From assembly GCA_944322935.1 (NCBI GenBank), contig CALUQO010000001.1, forward strand, positions 107,934-169,990: a DNA stretch of 62,057 bases, read 5' to 3'. The stretch is from Candidatus Gastranaerophilales bacterium. GTDB taxonomy: Bacteria > Cyanobacteriota > Vampirovibrionia > Gastranaerophilales > Gastranaerophilaceae. The first letter of the stretch is position 1; the number at the start of each line of letters is the position of its first letter. The notes below the pieces were generated by a model. It was given only the letters and a program-made list of their open reading frames with translations. It did no database searches and had not been told where the DNA came from. Positions 1-8,321 of this stretch are shown piece by piece. The position numbers and the translations under genes were made by a program.

Positions 1-1374
1 CCTCATCTGGAACGCAAGATTGAAGTTAGAAAGGTTGTGTACAAGATATGTTTGGTGTACCTGTGATAGCCTTGCAACAAGGGTTGAGGACATGGACACA
101 ACAAACGCTGTCATAACACATTTGCACAAACTGTGCAAACCTGCACCTGCGGAAAGCTGTGACTTTGGCAAGGTACCCAGCACAAGCGCCGATACGGGGA
201 TGAATACAAGGATTACACCTATCCCCATAAGTATGTTAGGTAAAACAACGTAGTTAAAAGATATTCCAAGGTTTAAATTTGCATACATTATTGTAGAAAG
301 TCCGAGGAAAAAGAACCCGGAAGCAATCAAAATTCTGTTGTCCAAAAATTCTACCATAGGACCTATTATCATAAGCATAACTATACAAGAGAAAACCCTG
401 GGGGCTAGAGACATACCGCTTAGCATAGCGGTGTAGCCCATGAGGCTTTGCAAAAAGCTTGGCAAAAGCACAATAGTTACGTAAATAATCATATTAACAG
501 ACGACCCGAGAATCGTTCCTATAAAAAAGTTTTTGTCCTTGAAAATACGCAGGTTGACAATCGGGCTGTGATATTCAAGCTCCCAGATGATAAAGAAAAT
601 AAACGAAAACAACGAAACACCCGAAAGCCAGCAAATCCAGGTGCAGTCAAACCAGTTGTACTGCTGTCCTTTGTCCAGTACAATCTGCATTGACATCAGC
701 CACAAAACAAGTGCAATAAATCCAACATAATCAACTTTATCAGGCTTAACCCTGTCTTTGAGTTCAGCAACATTACAGTGAACAAGCACTACGGAAAAGA
801 TTCCGACAGGGATGTTTGCCAGATAAATCCACTGCCATGCTGAGTTGTCCACAATAAACCCGCCGAAGGTCGGCCCCATAATGGAAAATACCATTACAGC
901 AAGCGCAAACAACGCCATTGCCTGACCTCTTTTGTTATAAGGAAAACTCGCTATCAAAATTGCCTGAGAGATAGGCATCATCGGCCCGCCGCCTATACCC
1001 TGAATAAGACGCCCGACAACAAGAAAGTTCAAACTCGGGGCAAAGGCGCATATGACGGAACCTATTGTAAATATGGTAATAAATACCTTTAAAAACAATA
1101 CCCTGCCCATGTAGTTTTCAAGCCACCCTGTCAGCGGAATAAGGATTGCGTTGGCTATCATGTAAATTGTGATAACCCAGTTTGCTTCATCGACAGTGGA
1201 ACCGAAATACCCTGCGATATAAGGTATTGCAACGTTTGTTGCGGAAGTTGCAAGCATCGCAAACGAGGTAGGCAGCAGTATTGTAAAAGCTACCAGCCAC
1301 AACGGTGCTTCTTTAGGCGTTTTTATCTTAGGCAGCGGATTGCCTGTTTGTGTTACAACTTCGGTAGTGGTCAT
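1..1374 (-). CDS. emrB: EmrB/QacA-type MFS drug exporter (DHA2 family), 3' end outside window
   Basis: Inner-membrane proton-driven multidrug exporter of the 14-TM DHA2 family, the energised part of a tripartite pump. Translating the reverse strand from the ATG at 1374 gives one open frame of 458 codons that runs off the window start. It begins MTTTEVVTQTGNPLPK and then shows the family signatures NVAIPYIAGYFG, WVITIYMIANAI and RLIQGIGGGPMMPISQAI (the DHA2 motif C region). The frame lies 12 bp after the EmrA-like gene, so marR-emrA-emrB form one operon. The C-terminus is not visible. Substrate cannot be read from sequence. Family assignment is secure; the exact symbol is by architecture. Confidence 0.9.
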   Translation of the reverse strand, partial: MTTTEVVTQTGNPLPKIKTPKEAPLWLVAFTILLPTSFAMLATSATNVAIPYIAGYFGSTVDEANWVITIYMIANAILIPLTGWLENYMGRVLFLKVFITIFTIGSVICAFAPSLNFLVVGRLIQGIGGGPMMPISQAILIASFPYNKRGQAMALFALAVMVFSIMGPTFGGFIVDNSAWQWIYLANIPVGIFSVVLVHCNVAELKDRVKPDKVDYVGFIALVLWLMSMQIVLDKGQQYNWFDCTWICWLSGVSLFSFIFFIIWELEYHSPIVNLRIFKDKNFFIGTILGSSVNMIIYVTIVLLPSFLQSLMGYTAMLSGMSLAPRVFSCIVMLMIIGPMVEFLDNRILIASGFFFLGLSTIMYANLNLGISFNYVVLPNILMGIGVILVFIPVSALVLGTLPKSQLSAGAGLHSLCKCVMTAFVVSMSSTLVARLSQVHQTYLVHNLSNFNLAFQMR

Positions 1375-1386
1375 TAAAACGCTCCC

Positions 1387-2532
1387 TTATCTGACTTTTA
1401 CTTCCGGTACCACGGACATGCCGGGGACTATGTTGTAGTTTGAAATATCTTCTTCAAACACGATTTTTACGGGAACTCTCTGTACAATTTTTACGTAGCT
1501 GCCCACAGCGTTTTCAGGCGGGAACAAGCTTGCCTTTGCACCGGTTGCACGCTGTATGCTGTCCACTTTGCCCTTGAATTTTTTGCCGGGGTATGTGTCG
1601 ATTTTAATCGACACCGGCTGTCCGGGCTTCATATAGGTAAGCTGCGTTTCTTTAAAGTTTGCAACTACCCACACCTTTTGCGGAACAATCGCAAACATCG
1701 GCTGCGCTGTTTGAAGGTAGTTGCCAAGCTCAACCGTTCTGTTGGTGATAAGACCGTCCTGCGGAGCATAAATCTTTGTGTAAGACAGGTTCAGTTCATC
1801 TGTTTTAACCTGTGCCTCGAGCTTTTCAATATCGGCCAGGGAAGCTTCCTTTTTTGCCTTAGAACTTTCAAGCATTGCTTTGGCAGCTCTCTGACGTTCT
1901 ATTGCGGAGTTGTGGTTCGATTTTGCAACGGTAAGAGCGGTTTTGCTGGAGTCGTAATCCTGCTTTGAAGCTATACCTTCTTTGTACATAGCTGAATATC
2001 TTTTGAAATCTTTTTTGGCAAAATCAAGTTTTGAAGTTGTGGAAGCTATGTCGTGTGCCGATTCTTCCAAGCTCGATTCTGACCTTGTGATGTCTTTTTC
2101 TGAAATGTTCAAGGCTGCTTTTGCCTGCGCAAGCTGTGCTTTTGACTGTGCAAGTTTTGCCTCGTAGTCATTGGGGTCGATAACAATAAGCAAGTCGCCT
2201 TTTTTGACGGGTTTGTTATCGTCTATAAGCATTTCAATGACTGGGCCGGATACCCTCGGCGCAACGGAAACTATGTGCCCTTCAACAAAAGCATCATCTG
2301 TTGATTGGAAATGCAAAGCGTGCACCATAAAGTAAATACCGGTCAGGAAAAATACAACGGCAGTAATTGCAGGAACAATTACTCTTTTCTTTTTATAACT
2401 CGGACGGTGGTCTTCGCCGTCGTCTTCTTCATCATTGTTTTCTGTTTTTTCTTTTTCCGGCTTTACGTTTTCCTCTACCGGAGTAATGTTGTCATTTTGT
2501 TTCGGTTGTTGGTTTTGTTCTTCGTTACTCAT
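1387..2532 (-). CDS. emrA: EmrA/HlyD-type membrane fusion protein of multidrug pump
   Basis: Periplasmic adaptor that links the inner-membrane exporter to a TolC-type channel. The 381-residue product has an acidic, Gln/Glu/Lys-rich cytoplasmic start, one TM segment (VPAITAVVFFLTGIYFMVHA), the biotinyl-lipoyl half motif (FVEGHIVSVAPRVSG), a long coiled-coil hairpin rich in Ala/Lys/Glu, and the second lipoyl half (LSYTKIYAPQDGLITNRTVE). I chose the ATG at 2532 because AGAAGGAAA stands just upstream; the frame stays open to 2676 but that extension overlaps marR and is Lys/Asn-rich junk. It sits 26 bp after marR and 12 bp before emrB. Confidence 0.92.
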   Translation of the reverse strand: MSNEEQNQQPKQNDNITPVEENVKPEKEKTENNDEEDDGEDHRPSYKKKRVIVPAITAVVFFLTGIYFMVHALHFQSTDDAFVEGHIVSVAPRVSGPVIEMLIDDNKPVKKGDLLIVIDPNDYEAKLAQSKAQLAQAKAALNISEKDITRSESSLEESAHDIASTTSKLDFAKKDFKRYSAMYKEGIASKQDYDSSKTALTVAKSNHNSAIERQRAAKAMLESSKAKKEASLADIEKLEAQVKTDELNLSYTKIYAPQDGLITNRTVELGNYLQTAQPMFAIVPQKVWVVANFKETQLTYMKPGQPVSIKIDTYPGKKFKGKVDSIQRATGAKASLFPPENAVGSYVKIVQRVPVKIVFEEDISNYNIVPGMSVVPEVKVR

Positions 2533-2558
2533 ATATTTTTCCTTCTGATTATTTAATC

Positions 2559-3035
2559 TTAAATTTGTAATGTTACTTTTTCTTTCATGTTTTTGAGCAT
2601 TTGTTCGAGAATTTTTAGTGTTTTTTCCAGGTCTTCCTCGCTTATTCCCCGTGCAGTGATTGCTCTTAATTCCCACATTGTAGGTACAATTTTATTTCTC
2701 ATTGCGATTCCGTCTTGTGTTACAGAAACCTTATACACTTTTCGTTTATTTACATCTTCAGTTCTTTTAACCAGACCTTTTTGTTCAAGTATATTTATAA
2801 TCCTTGTTACATTAGGTCTGTCTTTATATAAAATTTCAGAAATTTGTCTTTGGTATAATTCACCGCCCGAGTCCATGATTATAGACAGCACAAGATATTG
2901 TTCGGGTGTAATTTCAAATTTTTTCTGGGCATATTTTTGCAATGCCATTACTCTCGAAAATACACCGGTTGCGACAAGCATCGCTCCCACTCTTTTATTT
3001 AAAAGATTGTTTTGTTGTATTTCTGTTTCTTGCAT
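2559..3035 (-). CDS. MarR-family transcriptional regulator of the efflux operon
   Basis: A 158-residue winged-helix regulator, typical MarR length. Visible core: EQYLVLSIIMDSGGELYQRQISEIL (helix 3-4 region, residues about 45-70), then DRPNVTRIINILEQKGLVKR (recognition helix) and the wing KRKVYKVSVTQDG. It is first in the operon with emrA and emrB, the usual position of EmrR/MprA-like local repressors that respond to drugs or phenolic ligands. The divergent TolC-type gene starts about 420 bp away across a hairpin-rich spacer, so one regulator may serve both sides (inference). I saw no unambiguous MarR palindrome. Confidence 0.9.
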   Translation of the reverse strand: MQETEIQQNNLLNKRVGAMLVATGVFSRVMALQKYAQKKFEITPEQYLVLSIIMDSGGELYQRQISEILYKDRPNVTRIINILEQKGLVKRTEDVNKRKVYKVSVTQDGIAMRNKIVPTMWELRAITARGISEEDLEKTLKILEQMLKNMKEKVTLQI

Positions 3036-3115
3036 AGTGTTCTTTCACAAGGAATCATTACGATTCTAACCACACGAAAATATCTTATTGTAATCTAGTG
3101 TCGTCTTCCCGTCCA

Positions 3116-3331
3116 TTAAGGCTTGACATTTAGTCAACCCTTAACGGAGTCCTTGCTTCGAGCTTTCGAAGCTCAAAGACTCACCTTTTCAAGGTGTTGC
3201 TCGCCTACACTTAACTTCGTTAAGTTTCGGTGACAGGCTCACAAGTATCGCTTACGCTCTACTGTTCGCTTTGTCAAAAAATTCGTTCACGTCACTTACC
3301 TCTCACAAAACCGGCCACAGGCCGTTTTTGT
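3116..3331. repeat. Cluster of five short hairpins in the marR-tolC intergenic region
   Basis: The roughly 420 bp between marR and the TolC-type gene contain no gene but at least five small inverted repeats in 216 bp. These are 3116-3144 (12-bp arms TTAAGGCTTGAC/GTCAACCCTTAA, one mismatch, 5-nt loop), 3160-3174 (GAGCTT/AAGCTC), 3182-3196 (CACCTT/AAGGTG), 3209-3225 (ACTTAAC/GTTAAGT) and 3305-3331 (ACAAAACCGGCC/GGCCGTTTTTGT, one mismatch). The last four have 3-nt loops. No T-run follows them, so they are not plain terminators. This looks like an eroded dispersed repeat or a structured RNA. Confidence 0.6.
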
Positions 3332-3455
3332 TCGGCAGAGTCTTATCACGAATTTTTCTCGAACATTTTAACATTTATTTAATGAAATATTGCACTAAAA
3401 TATTTTCTTGTGTTATCATCATAACACAAGAATAAAAAATGGAAGATTAATTTTT

Positions 3456-4886
3456 ATGAAGAAATTACTGACCGCATTAATAACACTTTTATTTGTCGTG
3501 CAAATTTTTGCACCGCTTGCTTCAACAAGCGCTTTTGCAAGAAAAAATAAAAAAGAACAAAATGAAGAAGCACTGCATACTCAATATCTGAATTTGCAAT
3601 GGTGGGAAAAATACAACGATCCGATTTTGACGGGGTATTTGCAGGAGCTGTACGACAAAAACCACGACCTTAAAATTGCTGCCCTCAAGGTAATGGAAGG
3701 CGAAAAAATGGTTAAGGTTTCCTTAGCAAACGAGCTGCCTCAAATAACTTTTGACGGAAATCTTGGCAGAGTAATGAGATCCAGTGACCAGCATTTTGGC
3801 AACATGGTTATCCCGAGCCATGCTCAATACGGATATCAGTTCCCCTTTACTGCAACTTATGAAGTTGATATATGGGGACAAAACAGAATCAGAACCAAAA
3901 GTGTAGAAAAACAGCTTGATATTATCAAGCAGGCTGAGCGTGCAAGTTACATTTCCTTAACTTCTGCTTTTGCTTCAACATATTTTAACCTTGTTAAAAC
4001 CGACAAGCTGCTTGAAATTCAGCAGCAGATTGTTGATATACAAACGGACATTGTACAAAAAACTCAAAAGAAGTTTGACATAGGTTTGTGCAGCGTTAAT
4101 GAAGTTATTGCGGAAGAAAAAATGCTGACAACTCAAAAGGAACTATTGAACAACCTTGAGCACACCCGCACAATATTGGAAAATCAGCTTAAAGTTTATC
4201 TTTCGGATGACTCAAAAACAATTGAGCGCACAGACTGCGACAGCCTTGCAATAATGCAGAATCTTCCGTTGAAGATGGACGGAACGGTTATTGAAAAAAG
4301 ACCAGATTACATACAATCCGAGGATAACATTAAAAAAATAGGATACGATGTGCGTGTGGCAAGAAAAGAATTTTTACCAAAATTTATTATCTACGGTCAA
4401 ATCGGTTTAAATGCATATCACTGGGATAAATTGTTTAATAATTATTCACAACTTGCCAATGTCGGTATTATGCCATCGTTTGACCTGTTCTCCGGCGGAA
4501 GAAAAATGGCCATTTTGAAACTCCAAAAATACCGCTACGAAGAAGCCAGACACGAGTATGAAAAAGCAGTGCTTACTGGCTTGCAAGAGGTTAACGACTC
4601 AACTGCGCAGTTAAAAACCGACCTCAAAAATTATGACGAAAGCGTTGAACGCTACAATCTCGAGCACAGAAGATACGTTTTGATGGATCACAAAAACAAA
4701 ATAGGTGCGGCTTCTGATCTTGATTTGCTTTATAACAAACAAACAGAGCTGATGACCAAAAGAGAAGAGGTTTCCAACAAAATCAACTGTCTTATCTCGA
4801 CAATAAGCCTGTACAAAGCAACAGGCGGACAGGATTTGTTCTCAATTAAAGAACCCGAGCAGCAGGAAACAAAAGAAAATATATAG
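3456..4886 (+). CDS. TolC/NodT-type outer-membrane efflux channel
   Basis: Outer-membrane factor of the tripartite pump. The product (476 residues) starts with a Sec signal peptide (MKKLLTALITLLFVVQIFAP..., likely cleaved after SAFA), then YLNLQWWEKYNDPIL and HDLKIAALKVMEGEKMV, the usual opening of the NodT class, and an RPDY motif (family RPD) in the second half. Two OEP repeats are expected from the length. Unlike many NodT proteins there is no lipobox Cys. ATG 3456 follows GGAAG; an in-frame ATG at 3408 would precede the signal peptide and is rejected. It is divergent from marR-emrAB and presumably completes that pump. Confidence 0.9.
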   Translation: MKKLLTALITLLFVVQIFAPLASTSAFARKNKKEQNEEALHTQYLNLQWWEKYNDPILTGYLQELYDKNHDLKIAALKVMEGEKMVKVSLANELPQITFDGNLGRVMRSSDQHFGNMVIPSHAQYGYQFPFTATYEVDIWGQNRIRTKSVEKQLDIIKQAERASYISLTSAFASTYFNLVKTDKLLEIQQQIVDIQTDIVQKTQKKFDIGLCSVNEVIAEEKMLTTQKELLNNLEHTRTILENQLKVYLSDDSKTIERTDCDSLAIMQNLPLKMDGTVIEKRPDYIQSEDNIKKIGYDVRVARKEFLPKFIIYGQIGLNAYHWDKLFNNYSQLANVGIMPSFDLFSGGRKMAILKLQKYRYEEARHEYEKAVLTGLQEVNDSTAQLKTDLKNYDESVERYNLEHRRYVLMDHKNKIGAASDLDLLYNKQTELMTKREEVSNKINCLISTISLYKATGGQDLFSIKEPEQQETKENI

Positions 4887-5014
4887 TTTGATTCAGTTTG
4901 TTGCTGCTGATTATGCTAAACAATTAAATATTCTTTAACATTGAAAGCAATAAAATGAAATTTTTTGTTTTTATATATATAGCATTAGCAATCAAAATGG
5001 GTTAAAATAAAAGA

Positions 5015-5194
5015 ATGGATAACATAACAGATATTAAAGAGAAGCTGGCACGTAAAAAAAAGGTTGATGAGGACAAAACCGACAACCGTTCCGTTGTTGC
5101 GGCTAATTCTACAAATCCTATTTTAAAAAAATTCATGCAGTTTAAAAATGCTGATTTGTCCAAAAAATTTGATATTAATGATTTGCTGAGATAA
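5015..5194 (+). CDS. Small hypothetical protein coupled to the next gene
   Basis: Unrecognised 59-residue protein starting MDNITDIKEKLARKKKVD and ending KNADLSKKFDINDLLR. It is charged, Lys/Asp-rich, and has no membrane segment. I support it as a gene because its TAA shares one base with the ATG of the next gene (TAATG), the mark of translational coupling. There is no Shine-Dalgarno; instead TAAAAT lies at 5003-5008, six bases before the ATG, which fits a -10 box and a leaderless message. The 127 bp before it contain no other feature. Function unknown. Confidence 0.65.
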   Translation: MDNITDIKEKLARKKKVDEDKTDNRSVVAANSTNPILKKFMQFKNADLSKKFDINDLLR

Positions 5195-5697
5195 TGTATT
5201 ACCTGAAAAATACTCTTTTTTTAGAATTAACCAAGAACCAAAAAGCAGCGCTGTTTGGTTTCATTAAAAGTTTTGTCAAAAAACATGAATCCAAAACACC
5301 GGAAGAAATTCTTACACTTTTTGTTGAAGATGAACAATATTACTACGAGCAGAGAAATCCGCATTTTGAATGGATTATACCCGAGTTCGAAAAGGAGAGC
5401 TTTTTAAAAGAACTGACGGTGCTTATAAATGAGAATAAAAAATTGCTTGCGCAAAAAGAAGCACAAAAACCATTTATTGAAAAACAAAAGGCACTGGCCA
5501 AAGAACAGAGAAAAAAAGCGGCTGAATTTAAGTTATCAAAACAGCCTCCGACTAAAAAACAGCTTTATTATTATGATATGCTCTGTAAAAAGTATAAAAT
5601 TAATCAAGAGCCTGTTGAAAATTTGTCACGTCTTGATTTAAAAAATATGATAGGGAAAATTATTGATGAACACGATACGGGAATTAAAAAAATCTGA
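5194..5697 (+). CDS. Hypothetical protein upstream of prmC
   Basis: Unrecognised 167-residue soluble protein. The N-terminal half is mixed hydrophobic/charged (LELTKNQKAALFGFIKSFVKK), the middle (about residues 80-110) is a Lys/Glu/Gln-rich predicted helix, and the end (PPTKKQLYYYDMLCKKYKI ... LSRLDLKNMIGKIID) looks like a small helical domain. Its start overlaps the preceding stop by one base and its last 32 bases overlap the start of prmC, so the three genes are very likely one transcript. No catalytic motif is seen. A function linked to prmC or translation is only a guess. Confidence 0.7.
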   Translation: MYYLKNTLFLELTKNQKAALFGFIKSFVKKHESKTPEEILTLFVEDEQYYYEQRNPHFEWIIPEFEKESFLKELTVLINENKKLLAQKEAQKPFIEKQKALAKEQRKKAAEFKLSKQPPTKKQLYYYDMLCKKYKINQEPVENLSRLDLKNMIGKIIDEHDTGIKKI

Positions 5698-6523
5698 TTT
5701 AATAAAAGCTTATACAGATGCCGGTTTTTCAACGGAAACAGCGTGTGCCGAGATTGATTTTGCAATTGAGATTATAAGCGGACTTACCCCGAAAGATTTA
5801 ATTATCGGTATTATGCCATCGCCAAAAGATATTCAAAAGCTATATAACACAGTAAAAACACGGCTTTCAACATGCCAGCCGGTTGCTCAAATACTCGGAT
5901 TTGCTTTTTTTATGGGATACAAATTTGAAGTATCTGTTAATACGCTTATACCGAGACCGGAAACGGAGCTGCTTGTTAAAAAAGCCGCAGATATTATTAA
6001 AAATAACGATTTTAAACAGGTTCTTGATATAGGTACGGGCAGCGGGTGTATTGCCTGCATGATAGCAAAAAACACACAGGCTCAGGTGTTAGGCACGGAC
6101 ATATCAAACGATGCATTAAAAATTGCACTGAATAATGCTATGCATATGGATTTGATGAACAGGGCCATTTTTAGAAAATCTGATTTATTTTCTAAAATAA
6201 GGAATGAAGAAAAATTTGATATCATAGTTTCCAATCCTCCGTATATTCCATATAGTGAAAAACCGCATCTTCAAACCGAAGTTCGGGAATTTGAGCCGGG
6301 AACGGCATTGTTTACAAAGGATAAGGCCGGGCTTGAATTTTATGAAAAAATTACGGATTTGGCTCCGCAATATCTTAACAACAACGGTTATCTGGCTTTT
6401 GAGGTCGGGGCAGCGCAGGCACACAGCGTAAAAAGAATTATGGAGTCTAATGGGTTTGATAAGATAGAAATTTTAACCGATGTAACTGGCATAGAACGTG
6501 TTGTATCAGGGAAATTGTGCTAA
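5666..6523 (+). CDS. prmC: Peptide chain release factor N5-glutamine methyltransferase PrmC (HemK)
   Basis: SAM-dependent enzyme that methylates the Gln of the GGQ motif in release factors RF1/RF2 in the cytosol. The 285-residue length is typical. Signatures: N-terminal helical domain, VAQILGFAFFMGYKFEV and NTLIPRPETELLV (linker), the SAM loop VLDIGTGSGCIACMIA, and the catalytic NPPY in FDIIVSNPPYIPYSE. The frame is open from a TTG at 5663, but ATG 5666 with AGGGAAAA upstream is the better start. It overlaps the previous gene by 32 bp. prfA is not next to it here, although the two are often adjacent. Confidence 0.95.
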   Translation: MNTIRELKKSDLIKAYTDAGFSTETACAEIDFAIEIISGLTPKDLIIGIMPSPKDIQKLYNTVKTRLSTCQPVAQILGFAFFMGYKFEVSVNTLIPRPETELLVKKAADIIKNNDFKQVLDIGTGSGCIACMIAKNTQAQVLGTDISNDALKIALNNAMHMDLMNRAIFRKSDLFSKIRNEEKFDIIVSNPPYIPYSEKPHLQTEVREFEPGTALFTKDKAGLEFYEKITDLAPQYLNNNGYLAFEVGAAQAHSVKRIMESNGFDKIEILTDVTGIERVVSGKLC

Positions 6524-6576
6524 ACCCCAATACAAATAATATGAGTTTCGTATTCTTAAATTATATAGATTAGTCG

Positions 6577-8319
6577 TTATTTTGCTTCATCCATGACCCT
6601 TTTGGAAATTTCAAAATCCGGCAGGTCGTTGCCCTCTTTTATGTCAAAGGGGTTTGGGTTTTTCATCCAAAAGTCAATGGAATCTTTGTGTATGTAATTT
6701 TTTGCTTTGTCCGTTATCAGTTCAATGATTTCCTCTTTTGATTTGTCCTGATAGGCGTCTATTTGGGCAAATTCCAAAACCTTTTTAAAATTATTTTTCA
6801 TTACGTAAAAAGCATTTTCCATACCTTTTCCGTCAGGAACGGGTCTTGTCTCCGCAGCGTTAATCGGCAGCCCCGAAGGCTGTTTCATGTCAATTTTTTC
6901 GTTTTGAACCTCATTGCGGAGCTTTTTGGCGTTTTCTTCTCCGATTATCGGCTCAAGCTCTTTTATGTCCTGTTTTGTAAGCATATAACCGTTGTGATAG
7001 TTGTCCACGCTTATGGATACCGGTCTGTATGAGGTGCGGAAATTAACGTTTGCGTTGCAGCCCTGCGCATCTAAAGGAATATCAATATTCGGAACCTCAA
7101 AACCGTTCTGGAATAGCAGAACCTCTCTTATCGTCAGCGGTTTTGTCTTGTCAACACGGTGTTTGTCAAGATAATAAAGCGTGTATTTGAGTATATCTAC
7201 CGTTCCTTTTACATCAGCAAAAGCATCGTGCGCATTTTCCATATTCTTTGCAAAGAAGTATCTGTACTGGTTGGACAGCCGCTTTGACGCACCGACATAG
7301 GGGTGGATTCTTTGCATCAGCAAAAACGGATCTATTACTTTAAAGTATCTTTTGGGCTTCAGCTCGTCTGCCGAATAGCTGTTATGTTCACGTATTGCGT
7401 TGTTGAGCATTGTAATATCAAACTGCGAGTTGTAAGCGACGATTATGCCGTTTTTCTTGTTCAAATAGTTGTTTACAAATGGTTTTAGCACCTGTTCCAT
7501 AACCGGAGCATTTTTTACATCGTCGTCATAAATGCCGTGAACGTTTGAGGCGGCTTCAGGTATATGAAGTTCCGGGTTAATAAGCTGACTCATTGCGCTT
7601 TCGGGAACGATTTTTCCTTTTTTAACCTGAATTGCGCCTATTTGAATGATTTTATCAAGAGGTCTGCTTTCGTCAGAGGTGTTTGTGCCTGTTGTCTCCG
7701 TATCGAACACAACCGCATCAAGGCAAAGGTTTCCGTCTGCGTCCGTAATAGGCTTGTCCAAAGACTTGTGGCGCCTTGTGTCTAAAAGCTCCTCCAGATT
7801 AGATGCAAAAGATTTGTCCTTATATATGTCATATTTTAAATCCTTTGATGGCGGCTCTTTTACCGTACGGGAATCTATTGAATGAGAGGTCGCAAGCATC
7901 TTTTTACGGTTTGTGTAGTTAAATCGCCGCACCCAGGCAGACTCGTAGCCCTCTGCCAGCGCATTTGCCTGCAAAAATACGTAAAAATCCCTCGGGGTTG
8001 CTGTTCTCCAATCGAGCGGCTCTTTGCTTAAATATTCCCACCCGACTTTTGAAAAATCGTACCACTCGGCAGAGCCTATTTCGTTCTTTTCCATAAGCCC
8101 GAGCCCCTGATACTCTTTGCCCTCAACTTTTCTGGTGAAGTTGTTTTCGAAAAAGTCGCCCTTAAAAGTGGGGACAAACCTGTTTAAGACCGGTGTAAAA
8201 TAAGGTATATCAACCTCGATTTCCTTGCCTCCGTTTTCTTTGGGAGTATCGGGAGAATTTTTGCGCACGTGCAAATTTGTTTTGTTGTTTGTATAAAACG
8301 TAACAGCGGAAATTTTCAT
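6577..8319 (-). CDS. DEDD-family 3'-5' exonuclease with long extensions and N-terminal TFKGD motif
   Basis: A 580-residue protein with a DnaQ/RNase T-like exonuclease domain in its middle. Exo I is DTET at residues 206-209, Exo II is AYNSQFD at 295-301 and Exo III is HDAFAD at 364-369 (DEDDh class). These supply the four metal-binding acids and the general-base His, so activity on single-stranded DNA or RNA ends is expected. The first 200 residues match no domain I know; they include the motif TFKGD at 51-55, shared with neighbours. The C-terminal 200 residues are also unassigned. Only 2 bp separate it from the upstream PLD-type gene, so they form one operon. Being so much larger than ordinary DnaQ subunits (about 240 residues) argues against a replication proofreader. 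Confidence 0.88.
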   Translation of the reverse strand: MKISAVTFYTNNKTNLHVRKNSPDTPKENGGKEIEVDIPYFTPVLNRFVPTFKGDFFENNFTRKVEGKEYQGLGLMEKNEIGSAEWYDFSKVGWEYLSKEPLDWRTATPRDFYVFLQANALAEGYESAWVRRFNYTNRKKMLATSHSIDSRTVKEPPSKDLKYDIYKDKSFASNLEELLDTRRHKSLDKPITDADGNLCLDAVVFDTETTGTNTSDESRPLDKIIQIGAIQVKKGKIVPESAMSQLINPELHIPEAASNVHGIYDDDVKNAPVMEQVLKPFVNNYLNKKNGIIVAYNSQFDITMLNNAIREHNSYSADELKPKRYFKVIDPFLLMQRIHPYVGASKRLSNQYRYFFAKNMENAHDAFADVKGTVDILKYTLYYLDKHRVDKTKPLTIREVLLFQNGFEVPNIDIPLDAQGCNANVNFRTSYRPVSISVDNYHNGYMLTKQDIKELEPIIGEENAKKLRNEVQNEKIDMKQPSGLPINAAETRPVPDGKGMENAFYVMKNNFKKVLEFAQIDAYQDKSKEEIIELITDKAKNYIHKDSIDFWMKNPNPFDIKEGNDLPDFEISKRVMDEAK

Positions 8320-8321
8320 AC

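Noticed and set aside
448-693. 81-codon plus-strand ORF near the window start
   Set aside because: Antisense to the EmrB-like frame, which continues with clear DHA2 motifs to the window edge.
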